Shown: positions 35,638-45,260, counted from the first letter of the stretch. The stretch: DNA of 64,000 bases from Falsirhodobacter flavus (GCA_029846755.1 JARWBI010000004.1:1-64000); one strand, 5' to 3'. Notes: a model not told the origin generated them from the sequence alone. Numbers and translations: made by a program.

Positions 35638-36128
35638 TCGAACTGTTGAAGGCCGTCCACATCGCCGCCATCGCGGTCTGGAGCGCGGGGCTTCTGGCGC
35701 TTCCCTCGCTTTATATCCAGCGCCGCCATGTCCGCAGCGATGAGGAACTGCACCGCCTGCAGGAGATGGTACGTTTCGCTTATATCGCCATCGTCTCGCC
35801 CTTTGCCTTTGCGGCAGTGGCGTCGGGCATCGCGCTGATCTTCGCGCGCGAGGTGTTTGCGCCATGGTTCGCCGCCAAACTGGCGCTGGTGGCGATCATG
35901 ACCTTCGTTCACGTCCTGACCGGGCTGGTAGTGATCCGCCTGTTCCGCAAGGGCGAACGTTATCCCGGCTGGCGGTTCGTGCTGGCCACGGTCGCGACGG
36001 GGGTGATCGTGACGGGCATCCTGTGGCTGGTGCTGGCAAAGCCGCAGATGCCAGCCGCGCCGGACATCTTCCGTCCCGGCGCGCTGCCCGATCTGGTGGC
36101 GCGGATCAATCCTTGGACGACACCATGA
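35634..36128 (+). CDS. CopD-like membrane protein of the oxidase cluster
   Basis: A 164-residue protein with four hydrophobic helices. KAVHIAAIAVWSAGLLALPSL at the N-terminus and AIMTFVHVLTGLVVIRLF later place conserved His residues in helices, as in CopD/DUF2269-type proteins that may bind haem or copper. ATG 35634 overlaps the CtaG-like stop. Its end overlaps the convergent DUF2231 gene by 23 nt. Likely an accessory factor for oxidase biogenesis or redox balance; exact role unknown. Confidence 0.75.
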   Translation: MIELLKAVHIAAIAVWSAGLLALPSLYIQRRHVRSDEELHRLQEMVRFAYIAIVSPFAFAAVASGIALIFAREVFAPWFAAKLALVAIMTFVHVLTGLVVIRLFRKGERYPGWRFVLATVATGVIVTGILWLVLAKPQMPAAPDIFRPGALPDLVARINPWTTP

Positions 36129-36633
36129 GGCCGATCCCGTGATCGAAGATCAGCTTTCCGCCATGCCAGCCCGCGATCCCCGTCAGCACGACGCCGATGA
36201 CAGACAGCGCCAGCCCCTGCGGCAGCACCGCATCGGGGAAGGCCAGCCGCAGGCCCCAGTTCGCTCCGGCGACCGACACCAGCGCCATTCCGGCGATGCC
36301 ATGCGCCCAGCTTGCGGCGCGGGCGCGGATGCCGGGCACGGCCAGCAGTTCGACCGTTCCGACCGCCGCTGCGCCAAGCCCGGCAAGGAAGGTCAGCCCC
36401 GAGGACCAAAGCCCTGTGCGCACCCAGAACGGGTCCGCATCCCACCAGTAAAGGATGTCGATGCCCAGCGTGCAGATCATCAGCGCAATCGGAAAATGGA
36501 CGGCCATCGCATGCAGCGGATGACCCGCAACGGCGATGAAGCTGTCGGTTGCCTTCTCCTCGACCTTCGCAATGACGGGGTTCTTTTCGCTGCCATGCGT
36601 TTCGTCGGCGATATGTTCGTCGGTCTTTGTCAT
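36106..36633 (-). CDS. DUF2231 domain membrane protein
   Basis: A 175-residue protein with a short hydrophilic N-terminus (MTKTDEHIADETHGSEKN) and four helices. The DUF2231 hallmark is VAGHPLHAMAVHFPIALMI near residues 36-55, with further His residues (WAHGIAGMAL, GWHGGKLIFDHG). DUF2231 proteins accompany oxidase and c-type cytochrome genes. It is transcribed against its neighbours: its 3' end overlaps the CopD-like gene and its 5' end overlaps the start of coxB by about 20 bp, so the promoters are interlocked. Confidence 0.85.
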   Translation of the reverse strand: MTKTDEHIADETHGSEKNPVIAKVEEKATDSFIAVAGHPLHAMAVHFPIALMICTLGIDILYWWDADPFWVRTGLWSSGLTFLAGLGAAAVGTVELLAVPGIRARAASWAHGIAGMALVSVAGANWGLRLAFPDAVLPQGLALSVIGVVLTGIAGWHGGKLIFDHGIGLMVSSKD

Positions 36634-37275
36634 GCCCGGACAAGGCGGCTCGGGCTGGCCGGGTTCCCGATCCTTTTCGCCGCAGGGTGCGATGGGGGGC
36701 ATTCGGTGCTGTTCCCGGCAGGTCCGGCGGCGCAGGGAATCGCGACGCTGTGGTGGTGGATGTTTTGGGGCGGGGCGGCGATCTTCGCGCTGATGCTGGC
36801 GCTGTTTCTGTGGCTGCTGCTGCGCCCGGCTGCCGGGCAGGGCATCCCCGCGCGCTGGTGGATCGTGGGCGGCGGGCTGGTGTTTCCTCTGCCGGTGCTG
36901 GCCGCGCTGACCGGGGCGGCGCTTTGGCTGGGCGAGGGAACGCTGGGCGGCACGGCCCCTACCCGGATCGAGGCCGAGGCGCGGATGTGGCAATGGCAAT
37001 TCCGATACCCCGACGGGTCCGCGACGACCGACGTGCTGCACCTGCCCGCAGGGCGCGATGTCGAGATCGTCGTGACCAGCCCCGACGTGATTCACAGCTT
37101 CTGGATCCCACGCCTTGGCGGCAAGATCGACGCGATCCCCGGCCATGCGAACCGCATCGTGCTGCGCGCCGACGCGCCCGGCGAATATGGCGGTGTCTGC
37201 GCCGAATATTGCGGCACGGGCCATGTGGACATGAGCTTCACCGCCGTGGCGGAAGCCGATTGGGGGCGCGAATGA
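36613..37275 (+). CDS. coxB: Cytochrome c oxidase subunit II (CuA-containing)
   Basis: A 220-residue subunit II. It begins with a lipoprotein-like signal (lipobox FAAGC near residue 25), then two helices (LWWWMFWGGAAIFALMLALF; LVFPLPVLAALTGAALWL) and a cupredoxin domain. CuA ligands are present: His in DVIHSFWIP and C-x3-C-x3-H-x2-M in GVCAEYCGTGHVDM. There is no fused cytochrome c domain. ATG 36613 is chosen; ATG 36595 is possible. The stop overlaps the subunit I start (ATGA). Confidence 0.93.
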   Translation: MFVGLCHARTRRLGLAGFPILFAAGCDGGHSVLFPAGPAAQGIATLWWWMFWGGAAIFALMLALFLWLLLRPAAGQGIPARWWIVGGGLVFPLPVLAALTGAALWLGEGTLGGTAPTRIEAEARMWQWQFRYPDGSATTDVLHLPAGRDVEIVVTSPDVIHSFWIPRLGGKIDAIPGHANRIVLRADAPGEYGGVCAEYCGTGHVDMSFTAVAEADWGRE

Positions 37276-39635
37276 CCCCCATCCGCCGCCACAAGGAGCT
37301 TGACCGCATCTGGCGCACCGCCCCCGGCTGGGGCCGCCTTGCCGCCGTGAACCATACCGTCATCGGCAAGCGGTTCATGCTGACGGCGCTGGTGTTCTTC
37401 GCCATCGGCGGGCTGCTGGCGATGCTGATCCGCATCCAGCTTGCCTCGCGCCAAAGCGAGTTCATGGAGCCGGGGACCTATGCCCAGGTCTTCACCATGC
37501 ACGGCACGATCATGATGTTCCTGTTCGCGATCCCTTTCTTCGAGGGGCTGGCGATGTATCTGCTACCCAAGATGCTAGGCGCGCGCGACATGGCGTTCCC
37601 GCGCCTGTCTGCCTATGGCTACTGGTGCTATCTGTTCGGTGGGTCGATCCTGATCGCCGCGCTGCTGATGGGGGCCGCGCCGGATGCGGGCTGGTTCATG
37701 TATGCGCCGTTGTCATCGGCGACCTACAGCCCTGGCATCAATGCCGATATCTGGCTGCTGGGCATCACATTCGTCGAAATCTCGGCCCTTTCGGCGGCGG
37801 TGGAAATGCTGGTGTCGATCCTGATGCTGCGCGCCGGGGGGATGTCGCTGGACCGGATGCCGATCTTCGGCTGGTATATGCTGGTCGTGGCGGGGATGAT
37901 GCTGGTGGGGTTCCCGCCGCTGATCCTCGGGTCCTTGCTGCTGGAGGCCGAGCGCGCCTTTGGCCTGCCGTTCTTCGACCCCACCCGAGGGGGCGATCCA
38001 CTTCTGTGGCAGCACCTGTTCTGGCTGTTCGGCCACCCCGAGGTCTATATCATCTTCCTGCCCGCCGCCGGGGTTCTGTCGACCATCATCCCGGTCTTCT
38101 CGCGTCACCGGCTGGTCGGATATCGCGCCATCGTGGCGGCGATCGTGGCGATGGGATTCCTCAGCTTCGGGCTGTGGGTCCACCACATGTATGCGACGGG
38201 CATCCCGCATCTGTCGCTGTCGTTCTTTTCCATCGCCAGCGCGCTGGTGGCGGTGCCGACGGCGGTGCAGATATTCTCGTGGCTGGCGACCATGGCGGCG
38301 GGGCGGCCGCGCTTCTCCATCCCGATGCTGCATGTGTTCGGGTTCATGTTCGTCTTCGTCTGCGGCGGGCTTTCGGGCGTGATGCTGGCGATGGTGCCGT
38401 TCGATCTGCAGGCGCACGATACGCATTTCGTCGTGGCGCACATGCATTACGTGCTCGTCGGCGGCTTCGTGTTTCCAATGATGGCGGCGGCCTATTATTG
38501 GCTGCCGCACATGACGGGCCGCCAGCCGGTGCAGCATCTTTCCCATGCCGCGTTCTGGACGATCTTCGCCGGGTTCAACCTTACCTTTCTGGGAATGCAC
38601 CTGACGGGGCTTCTGGGGATGACGCGGCGCGTCCACAGCTATGACGATCCGTGGTGGGAGGTGTTGAACTTCATCTCGTCCATGGGCGGGTTCGTGACGA
38701 CCATCGGCTTTGCGCTTCTGGCGCTGGATCTGATCCTGTTGATGCTGTTCGGGCGGCCCTTCCGGCGCGATCCGTGGCGGGCGGGAACGCTGGAATGGGC
38801 GATGCCGACGCCACCGCCCAGCTATGCCTTTGCGTCCATCCCGATGGGCGATGCGGACGGGCCGTCGCTGGCGGCGGGCAAAGGGCTGCTGGCGACACCG
38901 CGCGGAGAGATGGAGACGCTGGGCGTCGATCCCCTGACCGGACGGCCCGAGCAGATCGTGATCCTGCCGAAGCCGACCTTCCTGCCGCTGCTGACCGCGC
39001 TTGCGACGGGCGGCGTGTTCCTGAGCCTGCTGTTCAAACTCTACCTGCTGGCCCCGGTCTTTGCAGTGGCGGTGGTGGCGCTTTTCCTGCGCTGGACCGC
39101 CGCGATGCCCGCGCCTGCGGTGCTGGATGCGGGGCAGGGGCTGATGCTGCCGAACCACCGTGCGGCGCGGCTGCCGCCCTCGCTTCTGGCGATGCGTTTC
39201 ATCATCGCGGCGGATGGGGCCGCCTTCGCCTCGCTGGTGTTCGGGGCAGGGTTCCTCGCGATCTCGGCCCCCGGCTGGCCGCCGGCGGACTGGCCGGGCT
39301 TCGGCTGGCCCGCCTGGGTGGCGGTGGCCGGGGCGCTGGCGGCATTGGCGCTGCCGGGGCGGGCGCTGATGCCGCAGGTGGTGACGGTGGCCGGGTTCGC
39401 CGCGATCCTGTGGCATATGGAAGGGGTGCAGGATCACGCCGCCCCGGCATCGCTGGCGGCATTGGCGACATGGGGCGCGGTCCATGCCGGCATCGGGGCC
39501 GTTCTGGCCGGATGGGCGGCGGGGCAGGAGGACAAGCGCCTCTCGGTCCAGTGGCAGCGCTATGCGGCGCTGGTCACCGTGGTCGCGGCGACATTCCCGC
39601 TGCTTCTACGCCTTCTGGCAGAGGGCGCGGCATGA
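37272..39635 (+). CDS. Fused cytochrome c oxidase subunit I/III
   Basis: A 787-residue haem-copper oxidase. The first 550 residues are subunit I: low-spin haem His in FTMHGTIMMF, the GHPEVY motif with Glu, His and cross-link Tyr, VHHMY for CuB, and HDTHFVVAHMHYVL for the high-spin and low-spin haem ligands. A further 200 residues (from about 590) contain helices resembling a reduced subunit III (PPSLLAMRFIIAADGAAFASL onward). Such I+III fusions occur in caa3/ba-type oxidases of alphaproteobacteria. It overlaps coxB upstream and a small membrane gene downstream. Confidence 0.93.
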   Translation: MTPIRRHKELDRIWRTAPGWGRLAAVNHTVIGKRFMLTALVFFAIGGLLAMLIRIQLASRQSEFMEPGTYAQVFTMHGTIMMFLFAIPFFEGLAMYLLPKMLGARDMAFPRLSAYGYWCYLFGGSILIAALLMGAAPDAGWFMYAPLSSATYSPGINADIWLLGITFVEISALSAAVEMLVSILMLRAGGMSLDRMPIFGWYMLVVAGMMLVGFPPLILGSLLLEAERAFGLPFFDPTRGGDPLLWQHLFWLFGHPEVYIIFLPAAGVLSTIIPVFSRHRLVGYRAIVAAIVAMGFLSFGLWVHHMYATGIPHLSLSFFSIASALVAVPTAVQIFSWLATMAAGRPRFSIPMLHVFGFMFVFVCGGLSGVMLAMVPFDLQAHDTHFVVAHMHYVLVGGFVFPMMAAAYYWLPHMTGRQPVQHLSHAAFWTIFAGFNLTFLGMHLTGLLGMTRRVHSYDDPWWEVLNFISSMGGFVTTIGFALLALDLILLMLFGRPFRRDPWRAGTLEWAMPTPPPSYAFASIPMGDADGPSLAAGKGLLATPRGEMETLGVDPLTGRPEQIVILPKPTFLPLLTALATGGVFLSLLFKLYLLAPVFAVAVVALFLRWTAAMPAPAVLDAGQGLMLPNHRAARLPPSLLAMRFIIAADGAAFASLVFGAGFLAISAPGWPPADWPGFGWPAWVAVAGALAALALPGRALMPQVVTVAGFAAILWHMEGVQDHAAPASLAALATWGAVHAGIGAVLAGWAAGQEDKRLSVQWQRYAALVTVVAATFPLLLRLLAEGAA

Positions 39636-39916
39636 GACGGCTGGCGCTTCTGATCGCGGGCTTCGTCATCTGGTCGGCGGCCTTCCTTGCCGTCTATGCC
39701 TTGCAGGCGACGGGCTGCGCGATCGGGATGGAGGCGGGGCTGCTGCGCGGTCTGCTGATCCTTTGCGTGGCGGTGGGGGTGGCGGCGGGGGCGGTGCCGC
39801 TGTGGCTGGCGCGGCGGGGCGGGGTGCTGGGGCAAAGCGCGACCATCGCCGCCGCCGCGGCGATGGCCTCGACGCTGCTGACACTTTCCGGTGTGTTCTG
39901 GCTTGGCCCCTGCTGA
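39632..39916 (+). CDS. Small membrane protein of the oxidase cluster
   Basis: A 94-residue protein with three hydrophobic helices (LLIAGFVIWSAAFLAVYALQ; LLRGLLILCVAVGVAAGAV; ATIAAAAAMASTLLTLSGVF). The ATG overlaps the subunit I/III stop (ATGA), so it is translated with the oxidase. It might act as a small oxidase subunit (subunit IV-like) or an assembly factor; sequence alone does not decide. Confidence 0.8.
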   Translation: MRRLALLIAGFVIWSAAFLAVYALQATGCAIGMEAGLLRGLLILCVAVGVAAGAVPLWLARRGGVLGQSATIAAAAAMASTLLTLSGVFWLGPC

Positions 39917-39973
39917 TCCGGGAACGCTTGGGCGGGCGGCGGGTTGACCTTGGCAAGCCAAGGAGCCGCCGCC

Positions 39974-42238
39974 ATGAAGGACGCCCCAGAACGCGACCAG
40001 GACCCCACGACCCCCTTCTATAACCACCCGACCGGGGGTTGGGGGTCGATCAAGAGCGTGCTGCGCCATATGGGGACCGGCCACGCCTCGCCCCCCGGCG
40101 TGCTGGAGACGCTGTGGCGGCAGAACAAACCGCACGGGCATATGTGCACCTCTTGCGCATGGGCCAAACCGCCGAACCCGCATCTGGCCGAATTCTGCGA
40201 GAACGGAGCGAAGGCGACGATCTGGGATCTGACCCGCGACCGCTGCGGCCCGGATTTCTTTGCCGCGCACAGCGTTTCGGAACTGCGGACATGGGCCGAC
40301 CACGATCTGGAGGCGGTGGGGCGGCTGACGCATCCGATGCGTTATGACGCCGCCACCGACCGCTATGTCGCGGCGACATGGGACGAGGCCTTTGCCACCA
40401 TCGGTGCCAAGCTGCGGGCAATGGACCCGAAATCCACCGTCTTCTACGCTTCGGGCCGCGCCAGCCTCGAGACTTCCTATCTCTATGCCCTGTTCGGGCG
40501 GGTCTATGGTCACAACAACCTGCCCGACAGTTCCAACATGTGCCACGAGACGACCAGCGTGGCACTGAAGAAGACCATCGGATCGCCCGTCGGCACCTGC
40601 GTTCTGGACGATTTCAAACATTGCGACATGCTGCTGTTCTTCGGTCAGAATACCGGATCGAACAGCCCACGCTTCCTGCATCCGCTTCAAAAGGCTGCCA
40701 AACGCGGCTGCCGAATCGTGACGTTCAACCCCGTGCGCGAACGCGGGCTGCTGGAATTTGCGAACCCTCAGAACCCGGTGGAAATGCTGACGGGCGGTTC
40801 GACGAAGATTTCCGACATCTATCTGCAACTGAGGCCCGGCGGCGACATCGCGGCAATCGCGGGGCTTTGCAAGCATCTGCTGGCGATGGGAGCCGTGGAT
40901 CGCGGCTTCATCGACCGGCATTGCCACGACTTCGACGCCTTCGCTGCGCGGATGGAGGCGCTGAGTTGGGAGGAGATAGAGACACAGTCGGGCCTTCCGC
41001 GCGCCGATCTGATCGAAGTGGCCGAGATCTACGCCAGCGCAAAGAACGTCATCGGCGTCTATGGCATGGGGCTGACACAGCATGTGCATGGCAGCCAGAG
41101 CATCGGGATGCTGGTGAACCTGTTGCTGATGCGCGGCAATATCGGGCGCAAGGGCGCCGGCATCTGCCCGGTGCGCGGCCATTCCAACGTGCAGGGGCAG
41201 CGCACGGTCGGCATCTCGGAAAAGCCGGAGCTTGTGCCGCTGGACAAGCTGGCGGAACTGTTCGATTTCGCCCCGCCGCGCGATACCGGGATGACCACGG
41301 TGGAGGTGGTGCAGGGTGTGATCGACGGGACGGTGCGCGGCTTCATCAGCCTTGGCGGCAATTTCGCCCGTGCCATCCCGGATCAGGGCCGCGCCGATCC
41401 CGCGTGGGCGGGGCTGGAGCTGAACGTCCAGATCGCGACCAAGCTGAACCGTTCACACACGCTTGTGGGGGACGGCGCGTGGCTGCTTCCCTGCCTTGTC
41501 CGCGCCGAGGAGGACATGCAGGTCGGCGGCCCGCAGACGGTCACGATGGAAGACAGCCTCAGCCATATCCACGGATCACTTGGCAAGCGCCCCCCGGCCT
41601 CGCCGCATCTGCTGTCCGAGGTCGCCATCGTCGTGGGGCTGGCCAAGGCGACGCTGCCGCCAAAGCCGAAGCTGCGTTGGGATGACTGGCAAGCCGATTA
41701 CGCCCGCATTCGCAACCTGATCGAAGCAACCTATCCCGACCAGTTCGCGCGTTTCAACGAACGCATGTTCGACGCGGGCGGTTTCTATCGCGGCAATTCG
41801 GCGCGGGACCGAGACTGGCAGACCGAAAGCGGCAAGGCCGAATTCACGGTGCCGGACACGCTTTCGGCACTGGGCAAGGGGCCGGAGGGGGCGCTGACGC
41901 TGATGACGCTGCGGTCCAACGATCAGTTCAACACGACGATCTATGGCTATCGCGACCGGCTGCGTGGGCTGGAGGGCGACCGGATGATCGTGCTGATGTC
42001 GCCTGCGGAAATCGCCCGCGCGGGGCTGCACGAGGGACAGCGCGTGACGCTGGTGTCGGCCCATGCCGATGGGGCGGTGCGCAGGGTGCCGGGCTTTGCC
42101 GTGACGCCCTATGATCTGCCGCAGGGGTGCGTTGCCGCCTATTACCCCGAGGCGAATCCGCTGGTCCCATTGGACCTGCACGATCAGGCGTCCAAGACGC
42201 CGGCCTTCAAAAGCGCACCTGTATGGGTGGAGGGGTGA
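39974..42238 (+). CDS. FdhF/YdeP family molybdopterin oxidoreductase
   Basis: A 754-residue molybdopterin-guanine-dinucleotide enzyme of the YdeP/FdhF subgroup. The N-terminus has CTSCAWAKPPNPH, a shortened Cys motif rather than a full [4Fe-4S] ligand set. LFFGQNTGSNSPRFLHPL and VRGHSNVQGQRTVGI are family blocks, and the C-terminal 130 residues form the cofactor-closing domain (LRSNDQFNTTIYGYRDR). YdeP-type proteins are cytoplasmic and of uncertain substrate; formate is not established. ATG 39974 follows AGGAG; upstream TTG rejected. No adjacent fdhD or mob genes. Confidence 0.9.
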   Translation: MKDAPERDQDPTTPFYNHPTGGWGSIKSVLRHMGTGHASPPGVLETLWRQNKPHGHMCTSCAWAKPPNPHLAEFCENGAKATIWDLTRDRCGPDFFAAHSVSELRTWADHDLEAVGRLTHPMRYDAATDRYVAATWDEAFATIGAKLRAMDPKSTVFYASGRASLETSYLYALFGRVYGHNNLPDSSNMCHETTSVALKKTIGSPVGTCVLDDFKHCDMLLFFGQNTGSNSPRFLHPLQKAAKRGCRIVTFNPVRERGLLEFANPQNPVEMLTGGSTKISDIYLQLRPGGDIAAIAGLCKHLLAMGAVDRGFIDRHCHDFDAFAARMEALSWEEIETQSGLPRADLIEVAEIYASAKNVIGVYGMGLTQHVHGSQSIGMLVNLLLMRGNIGRKGAGICPVRGHSNVQGQRTVGISEKPELVPLDKLAELFDFAPPRDTGMTTVEVVQGVIDGTVRGFISLGGNFARAIPDQGRADPAWAGLELNVQIATKLNRSHTLVGDGAWLLPCLVRAEEDMQVGGPQTVTMEDSLSHIHGSLGKRPPASPHLLSEVAIVVGLAKATLPPKPKLRWDDWQADYARIRNLIEATYPDQFARFNERMFDAGGFYRGNSARDRDWQTESGKAEFTVPDTLSALGKGPEGALTLMTLRSNDQFNTTIYGYRDRLRGLEGDRMIVLMSPAEIARAGLHEGQRVTLVSAHADGAVRRVPGFAVTPYDLPQGCVAAYYPEANPLVPLDLHDQASKTPAFKSAPVWVEG

Positions 42239-42249
42239 GAGGCTGGACA

Positions 42250-42340
42250 TCGACCCAAACGGGACTCGTTGCGGCTGCTTCCTTCCGGACCTGACCGGGT
42301 TGGCGAGGCGTTCGCCCGCGCCAACCTCTCGGGGGTTCAT
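42250..42340 (-). ncRNA. ffs: Signal recognition particle RNA (4.5S type)
   Basis: Read on the minus strand, the segment includes GGTCAGGTCCGGAAGGAAG followed by CAGCC, the invariant SRP RNA apical stem-loop with its GGAA tetraloop (helix 8, the Ffh-binding site). Flanking GC-rich arms can pair. The core lies at about 42269-42292; the outer ends are approximate. It is a standalone gene between fdhF and the phosphoesterase gene; its protein partner ffh is at 56005. Confidence 0.92.
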
Positions 42341-42367
42341 ATAGTCGCCCGAGCGGATGGGTGCAAG

Positions 42368-44179
42368 TCACAGATCCAGCCGGAACCGCAGGAAGCCGCG
42401 GTCGGTCGGGCCGATGGGCGTCAGGGGCAGATGTGCGACCTCGTGCAAGTGGTTGATCGCGCGCGGGGACGTGTCGAACGTGACCGAGGTGCCGGGCATC
42501 GACACGAAGGACCAGAACGGCGCTTGGGTGGCGGCAGGGGGGTGGCCGGCGATACGGTCCATCAGCACCTCGCGCATGGTGGCGGGGCCGATCGCGACGG
42601 GGGGGCGGGGGCTGAATCCGCCGGTGCCGCCCGCGCGATAGCTGCTGGTCGCGACATGGAACGCCGCGTCTGGGTCCAGCGGAGCGCCGTTCAGGCGCAG
42701 ATCGCGGATGCGCCCCGCCGTGCGGGAAAGGTCGATGCGGAAGGTCAGCCCGTGGATCAGATCGAAGTTGTAGCTTGGAACCTCGGGCGGCAGCAGGGGC
42801 TGATCGGGGAGGCCCGGCTCGATCCGGTTGAAGATCGCGGCGGCGCGTTCCAGCCAGCCCTCCACCTCGGCCCCGGACAGGCGAAGCACGGCAAAGCTGT
42901 TGGGATAGCAGTAAAGATCGGTCACATGCCGCAGTGCGATCGGTCCGGCGGGAATGTCGGTGAAATAGCCTGGTCCGCCGCGCCCGCCCGCCTTGAACGG
43001 CAGCCCGGTTCCCAGAACCGGCAGATCATCCCCCAGCAGGTTGTGCGCATGGGCGGCACCGGCATCGGCAATCAGGCCCACGGCGCGGGTTGGCGCGATC
43101 ATCGAAAAGAAGGTGTTCAGCGGAATGAGGCTTTTCCCAACCGGGCGGCGGGCGAAATCCACGGTTTCGTCGTGATCCTGCGCGGTGACGGCCAGGAATT
43201 CCGGATCGGGCGCGGCATCGTCGCTGCTGCGGGCATGGCAGCGCCAGCCCGTCACCTGCCAGTCGCCGGGACGCAGCGAAAGGTCGATCACCCCCAGATG
43301 CGAGCCCCAGAAACCCGGCATGACGGCGGGCGTGCCATGCAGCGTGCCTTGCGCGACATCGGCGCAGGGCAGCCCCTCGAACGCGGTCGAGGGGAAGATC
43401 TGGTGGCTATGGCCCGCAACGACCGCGTCGATCCCCGGCACGGCGGCCAGCGCGGCCGAGGCGTTCTCGGCGCCCGCCGCCTCGCCTTCGCCCGCGATGC
43501 CGGAATGGGACAGGGCGATGACGATGTCGCATTCGCGGCGCAGGGCGGGCACATGCGCGCGGGCGGCGGCGACGATGTCCTCGGTCGTCAGCACCCCTTC
43601 CAGCACTGCGCGGTCCCAGGTCATGATCTGGGGCGGGGCAAAGCCGATGATCCCGATCCGCAGCAGATGTTCGCGGCCTGCGCCATCCCGCACCCGGCGG
43701 ATCAGCACCGTCCATCGCGGCAGGAACGCGCTGCCATCTGCGCGGGATATGTTGGCCGAAACGAAGGGAAAGGCCGCGCTGTCCAGCACCTGCGACAGGA
43801 ACTGGATGCCATAGTTGAATTCGTGATTGCCCACCGTCGCCGCGTCATAGCGCATGTGGTTCATCGCCGCGGCAACCGGGTGGATACGCCCCGCGAGCCC
43901 CCGCCCATGCGCGACCCAGTCGCCCATCGGGCTGCCCTGAAGGAAATCGCCATTGTCGAGCAGGATGCAGTTCCCGGCCTCGGCCCGGGCCTGTGCGGCC
44001 AATGTCGCGATCCGCGCCAGGCTCTGCGTCGCGGTGGGCTGGGCGGTGGTATAGTCCCACGGATGCAGATGCATGTGGATGTCGCTGGTCGCAAGAATGC
44101 GCAGATGCACCCTGTCCTGCTGCCCGCCGGGGGGATCGCCCGCGGCGGCGACGGTCAAGTCGTTGGAATATCCGGGCAT
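42368..44179 (-). CDS. Bifunctional metallophosphatase/5'-nucleotidase family protein
   Basis: A 603-residue phosphoesterase of the CpdB/UshA family. The metallophosphatase domain (about residues 25-340) has ATSDIHMHLHPWD, LLDNGDFLQGSPMGDW, VGNHEFNYG and GHSHQIFPS, supplying the two-metal ligands. The second half is the 5'-nucleotidase substrate-binding domain, with TDLYCYPNSFAVLRLSG and SSYRAGGTGGF. The most similar subgroup is 2',3'-cyclic-nucleotide 2'-phosphodiesterase. Unlike most relatives it shows no obvious signal peptide at this start (ATG 44179), so it may act in the cytoplasm or start differently. Confidence 0.9.
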   Translation of the reverse strand: MPGYSNDLTVAAAGDPPGGQQDRVHLRILATSDIHMHLHPWDYTTAQPTATQSLARIATLAAQARAEAGNCILLDNGDFLQGSPMGDWVAHGRGLAGRIHPVAAAMNHMRYDAATVGNHEFNYGIQFLSQVLDSAAFPFVSANISRADGSAFLPRWTVLIRRVRDGAGREHLLRIGIIGFAPPQIMTWDRAVLEGVLTTEDIVAAARAHVPALRRECDIVIALSHSGIAGEGEAAGAENASAALAAVPGIDAVVAGHSHQIFPSTAFEGLPCADVAQGTLHGTPAVMPGFWGSHLGVIDLSLRPGDWQVTGWRCHARSSDDAAPDPEFLAVTAQDHDETVDFARRPVGKSLIPLNTFFSMIAPTRAVGLIADAGAAHAHNLLGDDLPVLGTGLPFKAGGRGGPGYFTDIPAGPIALRHVTDLYCYPNSFAVLRLSGAEVEGWLERAAAIFNRIEPGLPDQPLLPPEVPSYNFDLIHGLTFRIDLSRTAGRIRDLRLNGAPLDPDAAFHVATSSYRAGGTGGFSPRPPVAIGPATMREVLMDRIAGHPPAATQAPFWSFVSMPGTSVTFDTSPRAINHLHEVAHLPLTPIGPTDRGFLRFRLDL

Positions 44180-44324
44180 CGAAATCTTTTTTCAGTAATT
44201 CCCCGAAGGTTAATCAGAAGGCGGCCGGCGAATCCAGCCTGTTTGCTCCGGTCATGGACAAACTGCCACGTTTTTGCCACTTTTCCCTGTATCCGTCCGG
44301 CGCGGATGCGGCGCGGGGGATGTC

Positions 44325-45260
44325 ATGACGGAAATTCTGGCGCTTGGCGGTTCGGGGCTCGACCGGGCGGCGACGCTTCGGGAAAAGTCCGGGGACCTGC
44401 TGGGGCAGGGCGGGGTGTTGCCGGTCTGGCGCGGCAAGGTGCTGATGCAGGGCGGCGGGCTGCTGCGGCTGGATGCGGCAAGCCCGGTTCTGGCGAAGGG
44501 CGGGGTGGCGGTGTTCCTTGGGATGGATGACGGCACGGCGATCTTCGCGCAGGACATCTCGGACTGGTCGCCCGAAGCCGGGGCCGAGGGGATCGAGGCA
44601 GGCTTCGTCGATGCCAGCCGCCAGACCCACCCCGCGCTGGACGCCGATGCGGGCTTTGTCGAACTGCGGCAAGTGATGGCCGATCTGACCCCGCGCGATG
44701 CGGAACTAGCGGCGATGGGAAAGGCGCTGGTGCAATGGCACCGCAGCCATCGGTTCTGCGCCACCTGCGGCGCCGAATCCGCCCCCGCGATGGGCGGCTG
44801 GCAGCGCGATTGCCCGGCCTGCGGCGCCAAGCATTTTCCGCGCACCGATCCGGTGGTCATCATGCTGGTGCTGGACGGGAACCGGCTGCTTCTGGGCCGC
44901 TCGCATGGCTGGCCGGACCGGATGTATTCCTGTCTTGCCGGTTTCGTCGAGCCGGGCGAGACGATCGAGGATGCCGTCCGCCGCGAGGTGATGGAGGAGA
45001 CGGGCATCGCCGTGGGCCGGGTGGACTACCTTGCCAGCCAACCCTGGCCCTTTCCGGCGTCGCTCATGCTCGGCTGCCGGGCCGAGGCGCGAAGCCGCGA
45101 GATCCGCATCGACCCGGTGGAGATCGAGGACGCCCGATGGGCAACGCGAGAGGAGATGTTCGCCGCAATCGCCGGGGTCCATCCCGACATCGCCGCGCCG
45201 CGCGTGGGGTCGATAGCTCGATTTCTTATTTCCTCATGGCTTGCGGACAGGGTGGATTGA
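44325..45260 (+). CDS. nudC: NAD(+)/NADH pyrophosphatase NudC
   Basis: A 311-residue Nudix hydrolase that splits NAD(H) and removes NAD caps from RNA. A four-Cys zinc ribbon (HRFCATCGAES and CPACGAKHF) precedes the Nudix domain. The Nudix box is GFVEPGETIEDAVRREVMEETG, split here by naming only GFVEPGETIEDA and REVMEETG. The NudC-specific SQPWPFPASLM tag follows. Start ATG 44325; an ATG at 44320 is in another frame. A promoter is expected in the gap after the divergent phosphoesterase gene. Confidence 0.95.
   Translation: MTEILALGGSGLDRAATLREKSGDLLGQGGVLPVWRGKVLMQGGGLLRLDAASPVLAKGGVAVFLGMDDGTAIFAQDISDWSPEAGAEGIEAGFVDASRQTHPALDADAGFVELRQVMADLTPRDAELAAMGKALVQWHRSHRFCATCGAESAPAMGGWQRDCPACGAKHFPRTDPVVIMLVLDGNRLLLGRSHGWPDRMYSCLAGFVEPGETIEDAVRREVMEETGIAVGRVDYLASQPWPFPASLMLGCRAEARSREIRIDPVEIEDARWATREEMFAAIAGVHPDIAAPRVGSIARFLISSWLADRVD

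Noticed and set aside
37713-39485. A 590-codon minus-strand frame opposite the oxidase gene
   Set aside because: Low-complexity His/Arg/Gln-rich translation with no fold features; shadow of the fused subunit I/III gene.
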